A stretch of DNA of 64,000 bases from G963664585 sp963664585 (GCA_963664585.2 CAXXEO010000012.1:31127-95126), one strand, 5' to 3'. Shown: positions 16,594-26,060, counted from the stretch's first letter. The notes: generated by a model from the sequence alone, not told the origin. Numbers and translations: made by a program.

Positions 16594-16935
16594 ATGTCGT
16601 ATCCAATCATCAATATTGAAAGCGGCATGCCAACGGCCGAGGTCGCCCTTGCACGTCTCAGCCAAGGGATGAGAAACGCAAAAGCCTCAAAAGCCTTTGG
16701 TATCAAAGTGATCCATGGCTATGGCTCAAGCGGGAAGGGTGGCGTAATCAAGTCGCGTCTGCTCCAACTTTTGACCGAGAAAAAACGAGAAGGCAGTATT
16801 AGGGATTTTATCCGTGGCGAGGACTTTTCTCCCTTTTCTGCAGGGGCAAGACAGGCCATCGAAAGTTGTCCCAGCCTGTCAAAAGACAAGGATTATGCCA
16901 GAGGAAATATGGGAATTACAATTATCCTTTTTTAA
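16594..16935 (+). CDS. Small Smr-domain protein
   Basis: 113 aa from the ATG at 16594, with AGGAG upstream. KVIHGYGSSGKGGVIKSRLLQLL is the characteristic HGxGxGxL-type core of Smr domains (the MutS2 C-terminal nuclease/RNA-binding fold), here as a stand-alone protein. The N-terminal INIESGMPTAEVALARLSQGM fits the first strand and helix of the fold. Smr proteins bind or cleave branched DNA or ribosome-associated RNA; which applies here is not visible. It lies between two membrane-protein genes, probably in the same transcript. Confidence 0.82.
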   Translation: MSYPIINIESGMPTAEVALARLSQGMRNAKASKAFGIKVIHGYGSSGKGGVIKSRLLQLLTEKKREGSIRDFIRGEDFSPFSAGARQAIESCPSLSKDKDYARGNMGITIILF

Positions 16936-16947
16936 GGTTGTGAAATA

Positions 16948-18054
16948 TTGAAATTTATTTGTAAAAAACTTATATTTTCACTTTTGCCGGCGTTTGCCGG
17001 CTTTTTGATCGTAACTGCATCTGGGATGAATCCAGATCTGACTGAGAATGTATATTCCCGGCATATCTTCCCTTTGCTTACTGGTTTCTTGGGTAGCTTT
17101 ACCTCTCTATTTCCCTTTTCACTGGCCGAGCTCATCCAGGCGGGAATGATAATCAGCGTGATTTTAATGATCCTGTATTTGTTTTTAAATATAAAAAAAA
17201 GAAAAGATATTTTCTCGGGCTTTACCAAAAACACGGTATTCTATTGCCTTGGCGCTGCTTCCTCACTTTATTTTCTCTTCTGTCTTCTTTGCGCTCCGAA
17301 TTATTACCGTTATTCCTTTACGACCTATTCCGGCCTCACCATTAAGTCCTCAAGTGCCACAGAGCTAGCCGGGCTTTGCAGTGAATTAATCGGACAGGCT
17401 AATTTGCTTCGCTCTCAAGTCGACACTGACGAAAACGGTGTCATGCGGCTTTCTACTGAGAAAACCGCAGATACAATGCAAGCGGCACGAAAAGCCTATG
17501 AAAGCCTATCCGAACGATATACTATCCTTTCTGCCAGCCGTTCAACTCCAAAACCCTTCGCAGTCTCTCAAATTCTTTCTTATCTTAACCTTTCCGGCTA
17601 TTACTTTCCCTATACCGGTGAGGCAAATATCAATGTTGATATGCCCGATCAAGAAATTCCTTTTGCCGCTTGTCATGAGCTCGCGCACACCTCAGGCTTT
17701 ATGAGGGAAGACGAAGCCAATTTTATCTCTTATCTGGCCTGTCATGAGTCCAAAAGTGCTGACATACGCTACAGCGGTGTGCTTCTGGCACTGATCTACA
17801 GCACAAATGCCCTGTATGACACGGACCAAGAACTGTATTTTAAAACTGTTTCATCCTATAGCCAAGGGCTGATCACTGACTTGCGCTATTCTTCCGACTT
17901 TTGGAAACGGCATCAGGGAAAACCCGCCGAGGTTTCGAACGCGGTGAATAACGCTTATCTTAAAATGAACAAACAGTCGGATGGGGTACAAAGCTATGGA
18001 CGTATGGTGGATCTTCTCCTAGCTGATTACCGTTCAAGAATGGGTATCACCTAA
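16948..18054 (+). CDS. DUF3810-type membrane zinc metalloprotease
   Basis: 368 aa from a TTG start at 16948. Three N-terminal membrane helices (about 8-26, 58-82 and 92-113) are followed by an exposed domain. CHELAHTSGFMREDEANFISYLAC (about residues 237-260) holds HELAH as the HEXXH zinc site and a downstream Glu-rich element, matching the DUF3810 family of predicted membrane-bound peptidases. Substrates of the family are unknown. It is the last gene of the presumed 15050-18054 operon. Confidence 0.82.
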   Translation: MKFICKKLIFSLLPAFAGFLIVTASGMNPDLTENVYSRHIFPLLTGFLGSFTSLFPFSLAELIQAGMIISVILMILYLFLNIKKRKDIFSGFTKNTVFYCLGAASSLYFLFCLLCAPNYYRYSFTTYSGLTIKSSSATELAGLCSELIGQANLLRSQVDTDENGVMRLSTEKTADTMQAARKAYESLSERYTILSASRSTPKPFAVSQILSYLNLSGYYFPYTGEANINVDMPDQEIPFAACHELAHTSGFMREDEANFISYLACHESKSADIRYSGVLLALIYSTNALYDTDQELYFKTVSSYSQGLITDLRYSSDFWKRHQGKPAEVSNAVNNAYLKMNKQSDGVQSYGRMVDLLLADYRSRMGIT

Positions 18055-18253
18055 GTTCATGGAGCAGAGAAGATAGCTTTTATATGCGTTTGAATATACA
18101 CGCTGTTCTTTTACATCTCTGTGATCTTATTGCTAAATAATAAAACAGATGGTTTTACGCTTCACTGATTTTAAAGGATACCGATTTATCATAAGAATAG
18201 GTGTTAAATAATAATTTAAGCAGGTTTTAATAATATTTTGTGAGGTGATTTTT

Positions 18254-18688
18254 GTGGTCAGAGAAGCTTTGGAAAGCGATTTGAATCAATTGCTGCAATT
18301 GTATGCCCAATTGCACAATAATCCAGTTTCCAATATGGATGTAACGCTATTGGCACTTTGGAGCAATATATTAAATGATAAAAATCACCATATTATTTTG
18401 GCAATAGAAAAAAATATGATTGTTTCCTCCTGTGTATTGATCGTTATCCCAAATCTAACACATAACCAACGCCCATATGCACTTGTGGAAAATGTGATTA
18501 CAGATAGTAACTATAGGAATAAGGGGTTTGCTACTGCTTGTTTAAGCTTTGCAAAAGACATAGCTAAAAAAAACTACTGCTATAAAATCATGTTATTAAC
18601 TGGGTCTAAACAGGAAAGCACACTTGGATTTTATGAAAGGTCAGGCTATAATCGCAATGATAAAACTGCCTTTATTCAATGGTTATGA
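18254..18688 (+). CDS. GNAT-family N-acetyltransferase
   Basis: 144 aa from the GTG at 18254, preceded by GAGGTGA; an upstream GTG at 18245 is possible. The GNAT fold is visible: VREALESDLNQLLQLYAQL at the N-terminus and the acetyl-CoA-binding motif region VENVITDSNYRNKGFATACLSFA (about 80-103), ending GFYERSGYNRND. It transfers an acetyl group from acetyl-CoA to an amine on an unknown substrate. It is AT-rich, like its neighbour, and precedes an insertion sequence, so this may be a variable region. Confidence 0.88.
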   Translation: MVREALESDLNQLLQLYAQLHNNPVSNMDVTLLALWSNILNDKNHHIILAIEKNMIVSSCVLIVIPNLTHNQRPYALVENVITDSNYRNKGFATACLSFAKDIAKKNYCYKIMLLTGSKQESTLGFYERSGYNRNDKTAFIQWL

Positions 18689-18752
18689 TTTGTATCAATA
18701 AAAATATATACTCTATGTAATACACATTGTTTAAGTATTTAAGAGTGACTTT

Positions 18753-19382
18753 ATGCAAATCAAAGATTTAATGGGCTTACCATATATAACTTGTTGTCAA
18801 TTATCCAAAGAAACTGAGAAAGACGCAATCAACCTTCTTATAGCAAATGGAAAAAATGAGGTTGCAACACATTCTTTGAGCGTTTCAAAAATATGCAGGA
18901 CACTTGCTTTACGCTTTGGATTAGATGCCGACATAGCTGGGACAGCGGGTATTCTACATGATATTTCGAACATTATGAAAGCCGAAGATATGCTTAAATA
19001 TTCTATTACTCATAAATGGGAACTGGACGAAGCGGAAAAACGACACCCCTCTATTCTTCATCAGCGTTTATCGGCTGTTATAGCCAGAGATTATTTTGAA
19101 ATTAAGGATAAAACGATTTTATCGGCAATCGAGTGTCATTCGACCTTAAAATCAGAAGCAAGAGAGTATGATATGATTCTTTTTGTTTCTGATAAACTGT
19201 CTTGGGATCAGGACGAAAATCTGCCACTTCATGATTTGATGCGATCGGCCTTAGATCAATCTATAACACATGCTTCTCTCGCTTTTATCCATTATGCGCT
19301 CGAAAACAATATGGTATTATATCCGCATTCTTGGTTTATAAATGCAAAGACTTGGCTGGAAGAAAAGTGTGCTTTGTCCTAA
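18753..19382 (+). CDS. HD-domain phosphohydrolase, YqeK-like
   Basis: 209 aa. The HD metal-binding set is visible: THSLSVSKICRTLALRFGLDADIAGTAGILHDI (His about 47, HD about 75-76) and a later VSDKLSWDQ. The helix pattern and length match YqeK, which hydrolyses Ap4A-type dinucleotides symmetrically. YqeK genes normally sit next to nadD; here the neighbours are a GNAT gene and an insertion sequence, so this may be a paralogue with a different substrate. No ribosome site is strong at the ATG at 18753. Confidence 0.78.
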   Translation: MQIKDLMGLPYITCCQLSKETEKDAINLLIANGKNEVATHSLSVSKICRTLALRFGLDADIAGTAGILHDISNIMKAEDMLKYSITHKWELDEAEKRHPSILHQRLSAVIARDYFEIKDKTILSAIECHSTLKSEAREYDMILFVSDKLSWDQDENLPLHDLMRSALDQSITHASLAFIHYALENNMVLYPHSWFINAKTWLEEKCALS

Positions 19383-19494
19383 TGCCCCACAGAATAGTTT
19401 TTTGTGCACAGGTCATGCTAATCCCGAATTAAATAAACATAAAGCCAATCCCCAGCGCATGATATGACCCCAAAAAGTTAGACAAATATTTAGT

Positions 19495-20346
19495 TTAAGC
19501 GGCCGAGAGGGCTTGCTGTCTGTGTAAAACGGGCGGCAAGCCTTTCAGTTTTGCCTTGATACGGTGATTATTGTAGTAATCAAGATATTCAATGAGTTCG
19601 TTGATGAAATGCTCTATAGATTCAAAGTTTTGCAGGTAGAGGAGCTCACTCTTGAGCAGACCAAAGAAATTTTCTATCATAGCGTTATCCAAGCAGTTGC
19701 CCTTACGGCTCATGCTCTGGCGAATACCCTTCTTTTTGAGTACCCGTTGAAATGTTTTATGTTGGTATTGCCAACCCTGATCCGAGTGGAGGATGAGGCC
19801 TGTTCCATCCGGAATTGTCGCAAACGCCTTTTCCGACATGGAAGTCACCATGGACAAAACAGGCCTGTCCGAAATCGTATAGCTGACGATATCACTGCTA
19901 CACAAATCCAGAATTGGTGACAGATAAAGCTTCTGACCAAACAAATTGAACTCTGTAACATCGGTAACCCATTTCAGATTCGGTTTTTCCGCCTTAAAGT
20001 CACGATCTAGAAGATTCGGCGCGACATTGCCGATTTCGCCTTTATAGGAGCGATATTTCTTCATTCTGACGCAGCAAATGATACCTAGTTCCTTCATCAG
20101 CTTCTGAACAGTTTTATGATTTACAACATAACCCCGATTCCTCAGTGCCAACGTAATTCTCCGATAGCCGTACCGGCCCTTGTTTTCCGCATAAATCAAT
20201 TTAATCTGTACTTTGATTTCACTATATTTATCTTGGTTTGTTTGTTTCTTAAGATGATAGTAATACGTGGCGCGCGATAGCTCCGCTACGTCGAGGAGTA
20301 CATCGAGTTTGTGTTTCTGCCTTAGCTCCGTTACGACTTGTGATTT
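19495..20346 (-). CDS. IS3-family transposase OrfB (DDE integrase domain)
   Basis: 283 codons when read from the frameshift site at 20344-20348. It begins with the HTH_21-like region (ELSRATYYYHLKKQ, GRYGYRRITLAL), then the rve integrase core with the DDE triad: Asp in WVTDVTEF, Asp in LHSDQGWQY and Glu in ENFFGLLKSE. It is expressed as an OrfAB fusion by -1 slippage from orfA. A TTG-started shorter product from 20199 is possible. It catalyses the copy-out-paste-in reaction of the IS. Confidence 0.93.
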   Translation of the reverse strand, partial: KSQVVTELRQKHKLDVLLDVAELSRATYYYHLKKQTNQDKYSEIKVQIKLIYAENKGRYGYRRITLALRNRGYVVNHKTVQKLMKELGIICCVRMKKYRSYKGEIGNVAPNLLDRDFKAEKPNLKWVTDVTEFNLFGQKLYLSPILDLCSSDIVSYTISDRPVLSMVTSMSEKAFATIPDGTGLILHSDQGWQYQHKTFQRVLKKKGIRQSMSRKGNCLDNAMIENFFGLLKSELLYLQNFESIEHFINELIEYLDYYNNHRIKAKLKGLPPVLHRQQALSAA

Positions 20347-20690
20347 TTCTCTCGCTGTACCCTCTCGGATGCTAAGGCATTCAATTTTTTTAAGTAATCA
20401 ACCTCTGCTCTTAAACGCTGGTTCTCGGCGATCAGATCTTCTTCTACCTTCTTGTCCAGCTTTGACGGACGCCCTTTTCGCGTACCGCTGCCAGCGCAGG
20501 CCCTGCCGCGCCTATCTACATAGAGACCTTCAGGACCTTCTTCGAGATATATCCGCTCCCATTTCCTCACCGGCTCATGATTTGGCAGTCCATATTTCTT
20601 CGCTGCTTCTCGAAAGCCTAGATGATTTGTTCGCATATCTTCTACGACTTTTTGCTTAAACTCCCCGCTAAACGGAGTCCCTTTTGGCAT
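20331..20690 (-). CDS. IS3-family transposase OrfA (DNA-binding)
   Basis: 119 aa. It has an N-terminal helix-turn-helix (FKQKVVEDMRTNHLGFREAAKKYGL) and a C-terminal leucine-zipper-like coiled coil (EEDLIAENQRLRAEVDYLKKLNAL), the standard IS3 OrfA layout. It ends 3-4 codons after an A5 tract (minus strand, 20348-20344), where the ribosome can slip -1 into orfB. OrfA alone regulates transposition; the fusion is the active enzyme. Confidence 0.92.
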   Translation of the reverse strand: MPKGTPFSGEFKQKVVEDMRTNHLGFREAAKKYGLPNHEPVRKWERIYLEEGPEGLYVDRRGRACAGSGTRKGRPSKLDKKVEEDLIAENQRLRAEVDYLKKLNALASERVQREKNHKS

Positions 20691-20857
20691 AGAATAACAC
20701 CCCCAAAGTTATTTCAGTATATCATACTGTCTAACTTTAGGGGTGCACTTCACGCATGCGGATTGGCTTTGTTATGCTTATCACTTATTGTTCGCTTTCT
20801 TGCGCGATGCGAAAAAATCGAGCTCTGTCTACTCCATTATTTAGTAAACTACTATTT

Positions 20858-22243
20858 TTATTCCTCGCTCAGCAAATCAGTGACTTCGACTTCAGCCGCC
20901 TTCTTGCTGACAACACGCTTGCCCCAGTGGCCGCTTTGATACACTAAAAAGCCGAGCAAGGCGGCGGCGGCCCATCCCAGAGGGATGGCATACCAGATCG
21001 CCCTAGCGCCAAACCAGCCCCAATATGCGAGGCTGTACGCGCCGACTACCCTGGTTCCAAGGTTGACAAAACTCATGGCCATCGCCTTTGTCATATCTCC
21101 GGTACCACGCAAAAGCCCCGAGAAGCATTGCATCGTGCCCATCAAAAGATAGAAGCTGCCGACCGTGATAAGGTATTTGGTGCCAATAGCGATCACTTCT
21201 GTCTCCCACGAGTTGATAAAGATCAACATCAGCACCTTGGACAGAGAGATGACGACAGCACTGACGATGATACAGAGAACCCACTGCATTCTCAGTGCGG
21301 TAAATAACCCGCTTTTGACGCGGTCTTTCTTGCCCGCACCGATATTCTGCCCGACAAAGGTGGCAAGGGCATTACCGATGTTCATGCCCGGCATCGTGGC
21401 AAAAGAGTCGATTTTGACAGCGGCGGCATACGCAGCCATTGTGGGGGCTCCAAATGAGTTGACGAGCGACTGCACCAAAATGACCCCCACAGAGATGATG
21501 CTTTGCTGAATGGCGCTTGGCACACTAAACCGGACGATGGTTTTAAACATTTCTTTATCAAAGACAAGCTCGGAAAACTTGAGTCTAAGCACAGGGACAT
21601 AGCGAGTGACATAAAAGAAGCAAAGTATACCGGAAATCGCCTGTGATATCACGGTGGCAATCGCAGTTCCCTTAACGCCCATATTAAATTTTAAAACTAG
21701 CAGAAGATCAAGACCGACATTGGAGAGAGCAGAGATAATCAGAAACATCAGAGGCGTCTTGGAATCCCCGATACCTCGAAAACAAGCCTCATAACAGTTG
21801 TAGATGACCATGAATACAAGCCCGCCGAAGATCACATATAGATAGTCCATCGAGTCCTGCAGGATCTCAGGTGGTGTATTCATCATAACCAACAGGGGCC
21901 GTGTCAAAAAAAGAGCAGATACAGTGATAACCACTACCATAACCGCGGCAAAAATAACTGTCGTAGAGATTGCCCTTTTTAATGAATCAAGCTCGTTTGC
22001 GCCGTAAAACTGCGAGATAATCACTGAAATTCCAACGCCCATCCCAATGAGAAGTGAAATGAACAGGATCATAGGCGCAGTAGCGGTGCCAATGGCCGCA
22101 AGAGCGTTCGGCCCGACAAACTTGCCGACAATTATGGAGTCAACAACATTATACATCTGCTGAAATACACTACCCATGAGCATGGGTAAGGCAAAAGCGA
22201 TGATATGCGATGACGGCTTTCCTTCTGTCATGTTTCTCGCCAA
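20858..22243 (-). CDS. MATE-family efflux transporter
   Basis: 461 aa with twelve predicted membrane helices. The signature start MTEGKPSSHIIAFALPMLMGSVFQQMYNVVDSIIVGKFVG is typical of the DinF/NorM-type branch in Clostridia. The start is a TTG at 22243 with GGAGGC 8 bases upstream; an ATG four codons later is the alternative. It should export cationic drugs or metabolites using a Na+ or H+ gradient; the substrate cannot be told from sequence. It is a single gene next to the IS. Confidence 0.93.
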   Translation of the reverse strand: MARNMTEGKPSSHIIAFALPMLMGSVFQQMYNVVDSIIVGKFVGPNALAAIGTATAPMILFISLLIGMGVGISVIISQFYGANELDSLKRAISTTVIFAAVMVVVITVSALFLTRPLLVMMNTPPEILQDSMDYLYVIFGGLVFMVIYNCYEACFRGIGDSKTPLMFLIISALSNVGLDLLLVLKFNMGVKGTAIATVISQAISGILCFFYVTRYVPVLRLKFSELVFDKEMFKTIVRFSVPSAIQQSIISVGVILVQSLVNSFGAPTMAAYAAAVKIDSFATMPGMNIGNALATFVGQNIGAGKKDRVKSGLFTALRMQWVLCIIVSAVVISLSKVLMLIFINSWETEVIAIGTKYLITVGSFYLLMGTMQCFSGLLRGTGDMTKAMAMSFVNLGTRVVGAYSLAYWGWFGARAIWYAIPLGWAAAALLGFLVYQSGHWGKRVVSKKAAEVEVTDLLSEE

Positions 22244-22593
22244 AAAAACGCCTCCAAATGCTGGATTTTAAATGAACTTTTATTATAGGATCTGCAAGCA
22301 CTTCCTTTCCCTGCCTGCGGCCGGTAAAAGGACAAAATAGCATTAAGAATAATTTCATAGGTAATATAATTAGAATGATACTACAAAATACAAAATATAA
22401 AATTATTAAATTGTAAATAAAAGCAAATTTTGCGTTATTAATAGGTCATGATCATATGTCCGTAGGAATGCATATAACAAGGAGAACAAACTGGGCAAAT
22501 TCTCTGAGGCTAAATCTTTCTAAAATAAGTGTTTATCCCCTGCCCATAGGCTGGGGATAAACAAGATGAAGGTATTCTGATCAAAAAATAGTA
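22244..22593. repeat. Gap with family-C hairpin (22531-22562)
   Basis: 350 bp without a gene. GTTTATCCCC and GGGGATAAAC pair around a TGCCCATAGGCT loop at 22531-22562, 31 bp after the mutS2 stop (minus direction). A weaker GC-rich palindrome occurs at about 22300-22332. The rest is AT-rich, including an A/T-only run near 22380-22420. Confidence 0.6.
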
Positions 22594-24984
22594 TTATTTC
22601 AGCTCGGCAATGGTAACCCCATTCTCTCCCTCACCGTAAACGCCCAGGCGAAAGTTCTCTACACTGCGATTGCCCTTGAGATACTGCTGAACGGCTTTTC
22701 TTAGAATGCCAGCGCCCTTGCCGTGAATAATCCGAACGCTTTTGATTCCGCTTAAGAGGGCCTGATCAAGAAAGGCCTCAAGCTCCATAATCGCTTCGTT
22801 GCTGTCAAGACCCAGTAGATTTATCTCCTGTTTAAACTGGCGCGAAGCAACCGAACTCACGCCTTTGGTGGATACACCGCGACCGCCAACGGTAACGCGT
22901 TTAGACCCTTCTTCAGAAAGAATAAGATCCTTCAAAGGTACTGTGGTCTTGATAATGCCCGCCTGAACCACCACATTTCCACCATCGTCCGTCACAGAGA
23001 GAACGCTTCCCTTCGCGCCGATGGAGCGTATGATGACCTCGTCTCCCCGCTTTAATGGTCTTGGCAGCTTATAGTTCTCGTCCATACGCGCAGCAGAAAC
23101 GGGGTCTGCCCTCTCTTCAGCTTCGCGGATAATCTGGCGCTGTGTGGTTTTAGCGCCGCTGACAAGCTGTGAAAAGTTTTCAGCACTCTTTTGCTTTTTT
23201 ATCTCCTCAAGCTCCTCCATCAGAAGCTCCGAACTAAGCTTAATCTCCTCAATCATTCGCCGCGCCTGGTCCTTGGCCTTTGTAAGTTCCAGTTCGCGAT
23301 CATGTACAAGACGCTTTTTTTCCATGCCTGCTTCCGCAAGAAGTTTTTGCGTTTCCATACGAGCAAGCCGTGCGGTTTCTCGTTCAGCTTCAAGGGCTTG
23401 ACGGGTCGCCTCCAGCTCTCCGACAAGATCCTCGAAACGAGAGCTTTCTGTAGATAGTAGCTCTTTGGCCTTATCGATAACATGGCTCTCAAGTCCCAGC
23501 TTTTCGCTGATTAAAAAGGCATTTGAACGCCCAGGTATCCCTGTAATCAGCTTATAAGTAGGCCGCAGGGTGGTAATATCAAACTCGCAGCTTGCATTCT
23601 CAACGCCCGCTGTCTGAAGGGCATACATTTTGATTTCGGCATAGTGGGTGGTGGCAGCGATCCTGGAACCCTTCTCACGAAGACTCTGTATGATCGCAAC
23701 CGCAAGGGCGGCACCCTCGGTCGGGTCTGTGCCAGCACAGAGCTCATCCAAAAGCACAAGAGAATTGTGGTCGGCTAAACTGATGATACGGATGATATTT
23801 GTCATGTGGGAAGAGAAGGTAGAAAGACTCTGCTCAATGCTCTGTTCGTCACCGATATCGGCAAAAACCGAAGTATATACCGAAATGTGGCAGCCATCGC
23901 CTGTCGGAAGCATCAATCCGCACATAGCCATCAAGGATAATAACCCCAAAGTCTTGATAGCAACTGTTTTACCACCGGTGTTAGGTCCTGTGATCACAAG
24001 GGTATCCCATGCATCGCCAACCGATATATCGATGGGAACAACCACCGCATCTGAAATCAGTGGGTGTCTTGCGCGGCGCAGCATCGTCTTTCCACTGTCT
24101 GAAATAGTGGGAAGCATCGCTTTCATTTTATCGGCCAGATGTGATTTAGCAAACAAAAGGTCAAGTTGTACAGCTGACCGATAGCCGGACATAATACTGT
24201 CCCCACTGTCAGCAATCAGGGCGGACAGTTCGGCGAGTATCCGTTCAATCTCCCTTTCCTCTTTGGATTTTAGAACACGGATCTCATTATTGGCCTCTAC
24301 CACCGACATAGGTTCAATAAAATAAGTTGCCCCACTCGAGGATGTATCGTGGATCAATCCCTTGACCTCACCCCGGTATTCCGCTTTGACCGGTATCACG
24401 AACCGATCGTCACGCATGGTGACAATTGGTTCCTGTAGATATTTCTGATAGGTTGTCGAATGTATCATCGAATCAAGCTGCGAGCGTATCTTAAGCCCGG
24501 CCGCCCTGATTCCCCGCCTGATCTGGGAAAGCTCGGCACTTGCGTTATCGTCAAGCTCTTCCTCAGAAATAATTGCCGAACTAAGACGGTTTTCCAACTG
24601 CCTGTTAGGTGAAAGACATTCGAAAAGCCATGAAAGTTTATCCGCACCCTTTTCTATCTGCTCTTTCCAGCTGTAAAGTCCTCTGACTGTACAGAGTATA
24701 GAGACGATATCAAGCATCTCACGAAGGTTCAAAGAGCCGCCTACTTGTGCCCTTTTGATAGAGCTGTCACAGTTTTTCATCCGTAAAATAGTCGGATAGC
24801 CATACCGATTGGTGAGAGAATGTGCTTCGCTGGTCAGTGCAAGCATACTATCCACCTCGGCAAGGCTTGTAGATGGCTCAATCGCTATGGCCATCGCTTT
24901 TGTCTCATCGCATACGGCATACGATGATAATAGCTCAAGCACGCGGGGAAGCTCCAACACCCTTTTATATTTTTCTTCAATCAT
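22594..24984 (-). CDS. mutS2: MutS2 / RqcU-type ATPase with Smr domain
   Basis: 796 aa, the usual length. The MutS-like ATPase core carries Walker A GPNTGGKTVA (about residue 334) and DELCAGTDPTEGAAL as the Walker B/signature region. A long coiled coil follows (about 515-635), then a KOW-like strand region (RGDEVIIRSIGAKGSVL) and a C-terminal Smr domain with HGKGAGILRKAV. In Bacillus the protein rescues collided ribosomes and influences recombination. The usual Smr DLRG motif reads LLGL here. It is preceded by one of three shared leader structures (24985-25062), suggesting translational control. Confidence 0.96.
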   Translation of the reverse strand: MIEEKYKRVLELPRVLELLSSYAVCDETKAMAIAIEPSTSLAEVDSMLALTSEAHSLTNRYGYPTILRMKNCDSSIKRAQVGGSLNLREMLDIVSILCTVRGLYSWKEQIEKGADKLSWLFECLSPNRQLENRLSSAIISEEELDDNASAELSQIRRGIRAAGLKIRSQLDSMIHSTTYQKYLQEPIVTMRDDRFVIPVKAEYRGEVKGLIHDTSSSGATYFIEPMSVVEANNEIRVLKSKEEREIERILAELSALIADSGDSIMSGYRSAVQLDLLFAKSHLADKMKAMLPTISDSGKTMLRRARHPLISDAVVVPIDISVGDAWDTLVITGPNTGGKTVAIKTLGLLSLMAMCGLMLPTGDGCHISVYTSVFADIGDEQSIEQSLSTFSSHMTNIIRIISLADHNSLVLLDELCAGTDPTEGAALAVAIIQSLREKGSRIAATTHYAEIKMYALQTAGVENASCEFDITTLRPTYKLITGIPGRSNAFLISEKLGLESHVIDKAKELLSTESSRFEDLVGELEATRQALEAERETARLARMETQKLLAEAGMEKKRLVHDRELELTKAKDQARRMIEEIKLSSELLMEELEEIKKQKSAENFSQLVSGAKTTQRQIIREAEERADPVSAARMDENYKLPRPLKRGDEVIIRSIGAKGSVLSVTDDGGNVVVQAGIIKTTVPLKDLILSEEGSKRVTVGGRGVSTKGVSSVASRQFKQEINLLGLDSNEAIMELEAFLDQALLSGIKSVRIIHGKGAGILRKAVQQYLKGNRSVENFRLGVYGEGENGVTIAELK

Positions 24985-25062
24985 AAAAGCTGCCGTTTCT
25001 CCGCACGATACGATCGTTCTTCAGCAAAAATCCACTTATCAACGCGTGCGGGCACTGATAAG
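24985..25062 (-). promoter_or_regulatory. Candidate pseudoknot leader RNA upstream of mutS2 (family B)
   Basis: On the mRNA (minus strand) CTTATCA and TGATAAG (25062-25035) close a 14-nt loop containing CCCGCACG. About 27 nt later CGTGCGGAGAAA (25007-24996) lies just before the mutS2 ATG. Loop and downstream segment can form 7 perfect base pairs (CCGCACG with CGTGCGG), covering the purine-rich GGAG. The same plan recurs upstream of sigE and hfq. I infer a switchable structure controlling translation start; no ligand or protein partner is evident. Confidence 0.6.
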
Positions 25063-25160
25063 CTGTTATTCATAATTATTTTCTTTCAGTCAGCCATACA
25101 TCATCTGGTGTGGCCGTTCGGATATATCCCACTGAAGGTGGATATAAATCATAGATGATA

Positions 25161-25931
25161 CTAAACAGGATCGGCCATTGATCCTGTGGTCTGCAGCGAT
25201 TCATAAAAATCCAGACTTTTGGGCCGTTTCTGTATCTGGCAAAGAAGGTACTGTTCGGCTATGAGACCAAGGATATTCATCCCTTCGCCCGCAACGTTAA
25301 ACGAAAAAAGCTTCTCGAAGTCGCAGTAGAGGATATGTCGCATGGCGGCTAAAACGCCAAGGGGCACAAAAACAATCTGTCCATCTTCCGGGCTGGCTTC
25401 ACAGGCACTGCAGACAAGCTCACCCGTCTTCACCAAAAAGCCCATTTTTTCATCTTCAAAGGCTCCACAGCCACGACAACCTACAAGATCAGGCATATAG
25501 CCTGCCATAGTCATCAGTCTGAGTTCGCAAATTGCCTTGATTTGCCCCGGCGTTCTGCGGCCGGTTTTTAGCATATGAAGACAATTTAACAAAAGGCGCA
25601 GATATTCACCTGCCTCCTCTTCCTTAGGGGCTAGTTCGGAAAACAAATCGGCTATGTAAGAAGCCAGCGAGAGTTTCATTATCTCCTGGCGCAACTGAAA
25701 AAAAGATTCTTCCAAATCCGCAGAGTCAATGGTATATCGGTCCTTGTTTTTAAAAATCTGAAACCGACAATAGCAAAAGAGCTCGGTGGTAGAAGTCAAC
25801 TTTCCCCGCGGCTTTTTGGCGCCGCGGGCATAGGCGGTGATGACTCCATAATCACGGGTAAGTATCTGCAAGATCCGGTCGTCGTCGACAGAACGCTCGC
25901 GGACTACGATTCCATCGCTGCTGATCTGCAT
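25161..25931 (-). CDS. recO: DNA repair protein RecO
   Basis: 256 aa. It has an N-terminal OB fold (GIVVRERSVDDDRILQILTRDYGVITAYARGAKKPRGKL) and a helical C-terminal domain with a four-cysteine zinc site (CRGCGAFEDEKMGFLVKTGELVCSAC, about residues 150-175). RecO anneals single strands and loads RecA with RecR. It follows the yqzL-like gene and overlaps its 3' end. The order era - yqzL - recO is the standard Firmicutes arrangement. Confidence 0.96.
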   Translation of the reverse strand: MQISSDGIVVRERSVDDDRILQILTRDYGVITAYARGAKKPRGKLTSTTELFCYCRFQIFKNKDRYTIDSADLEESFFQLRQEIMKLSLASYIADLFSELAPKEEEAGEYLRLLLNCLHMLKTGRRTPGQIKAICELRLMTMAGYMPDLVGCRGCGAFEDEKMGFLVKTGELVCSACEASPEDGQIVFVPLGVLAAMRHILYCDFEKLFSFNVAGEGMNILGLIAEQYLLCQIQKRPKSLDFYESLQTTGSMADPV

Positions 25932-26058
25932 CTGTCATCACATTCCCTTCGACTGGCCTGATGGAGGTTACAGTGTTCTCGACTATATTTACATATGTCA
26001 GATAGTCGGTTACCGCACCTGTTTCCAGAAACATTTCCCAAGCTTTTTCACTGTTCAC
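25852..26058 (-). CDS. YqzL-like small protein
   Basis: 68 aa from a GTG at 26058. The N-terminal half, AWEMFLETGAVTDYLTYVNI, matches the YqzL pattern (a W-x-x-F-x-x-TG-x-x-x-x-YL-x-Y core), and the gene sits between era and recO exactly as yqzL does. YqzL proteins are about 45-50 aa; here the frame runs on, overlapping recO by 80 bp, so the last ~25 residues are probably non-conserved. Its ribosome site lies inside a hairpin (26061-26100). The function of the family is unknown. Confidence 0.72.
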   Translation of the reverse strand: MNSEKAWEMFLETGAVTDYLTYVNIVENTVTSIRPVEGNVMTDADQQRWNRSPRAFCRRRPDLADTYP

Positions 26059-26060
26059 TA

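Larger units (their letters stand above)
19465..20747 (-). mobile_element. IS3-family insertion sequence (IS150-like)
   Basis: About 1.28 kb with imperfect terminal inverted repeats: TGACCCCAAAAAGTTAGACA at 19465-19484 and, reversed, TGCACCCCTAAAGTTAGACA at 20747-20728. It carries two overlapping transposase frames (orfA 20331-20690, orfB 19495-20346). The reading frames look intact, so it may still be active. I could not identify a matching 3-4 bp target duplication: GATA lies on the left and CTTC on the right. Confidence 0.92.

Noticed and set aside
19456..20758. CGCATG on both sides of the IS as a target duplication
   Set aside because: The two copies lie at different distances from the inverted repeats and IS3 elements make 3-5 bp duplications; probably chance.
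24985..25062. The family-B leaders as pistol, hammerhead or preQ1-type RNAs
   Set aside because: Conserved core sequences of these classes are not present; only the general loop-to-downstream pairing is similar.
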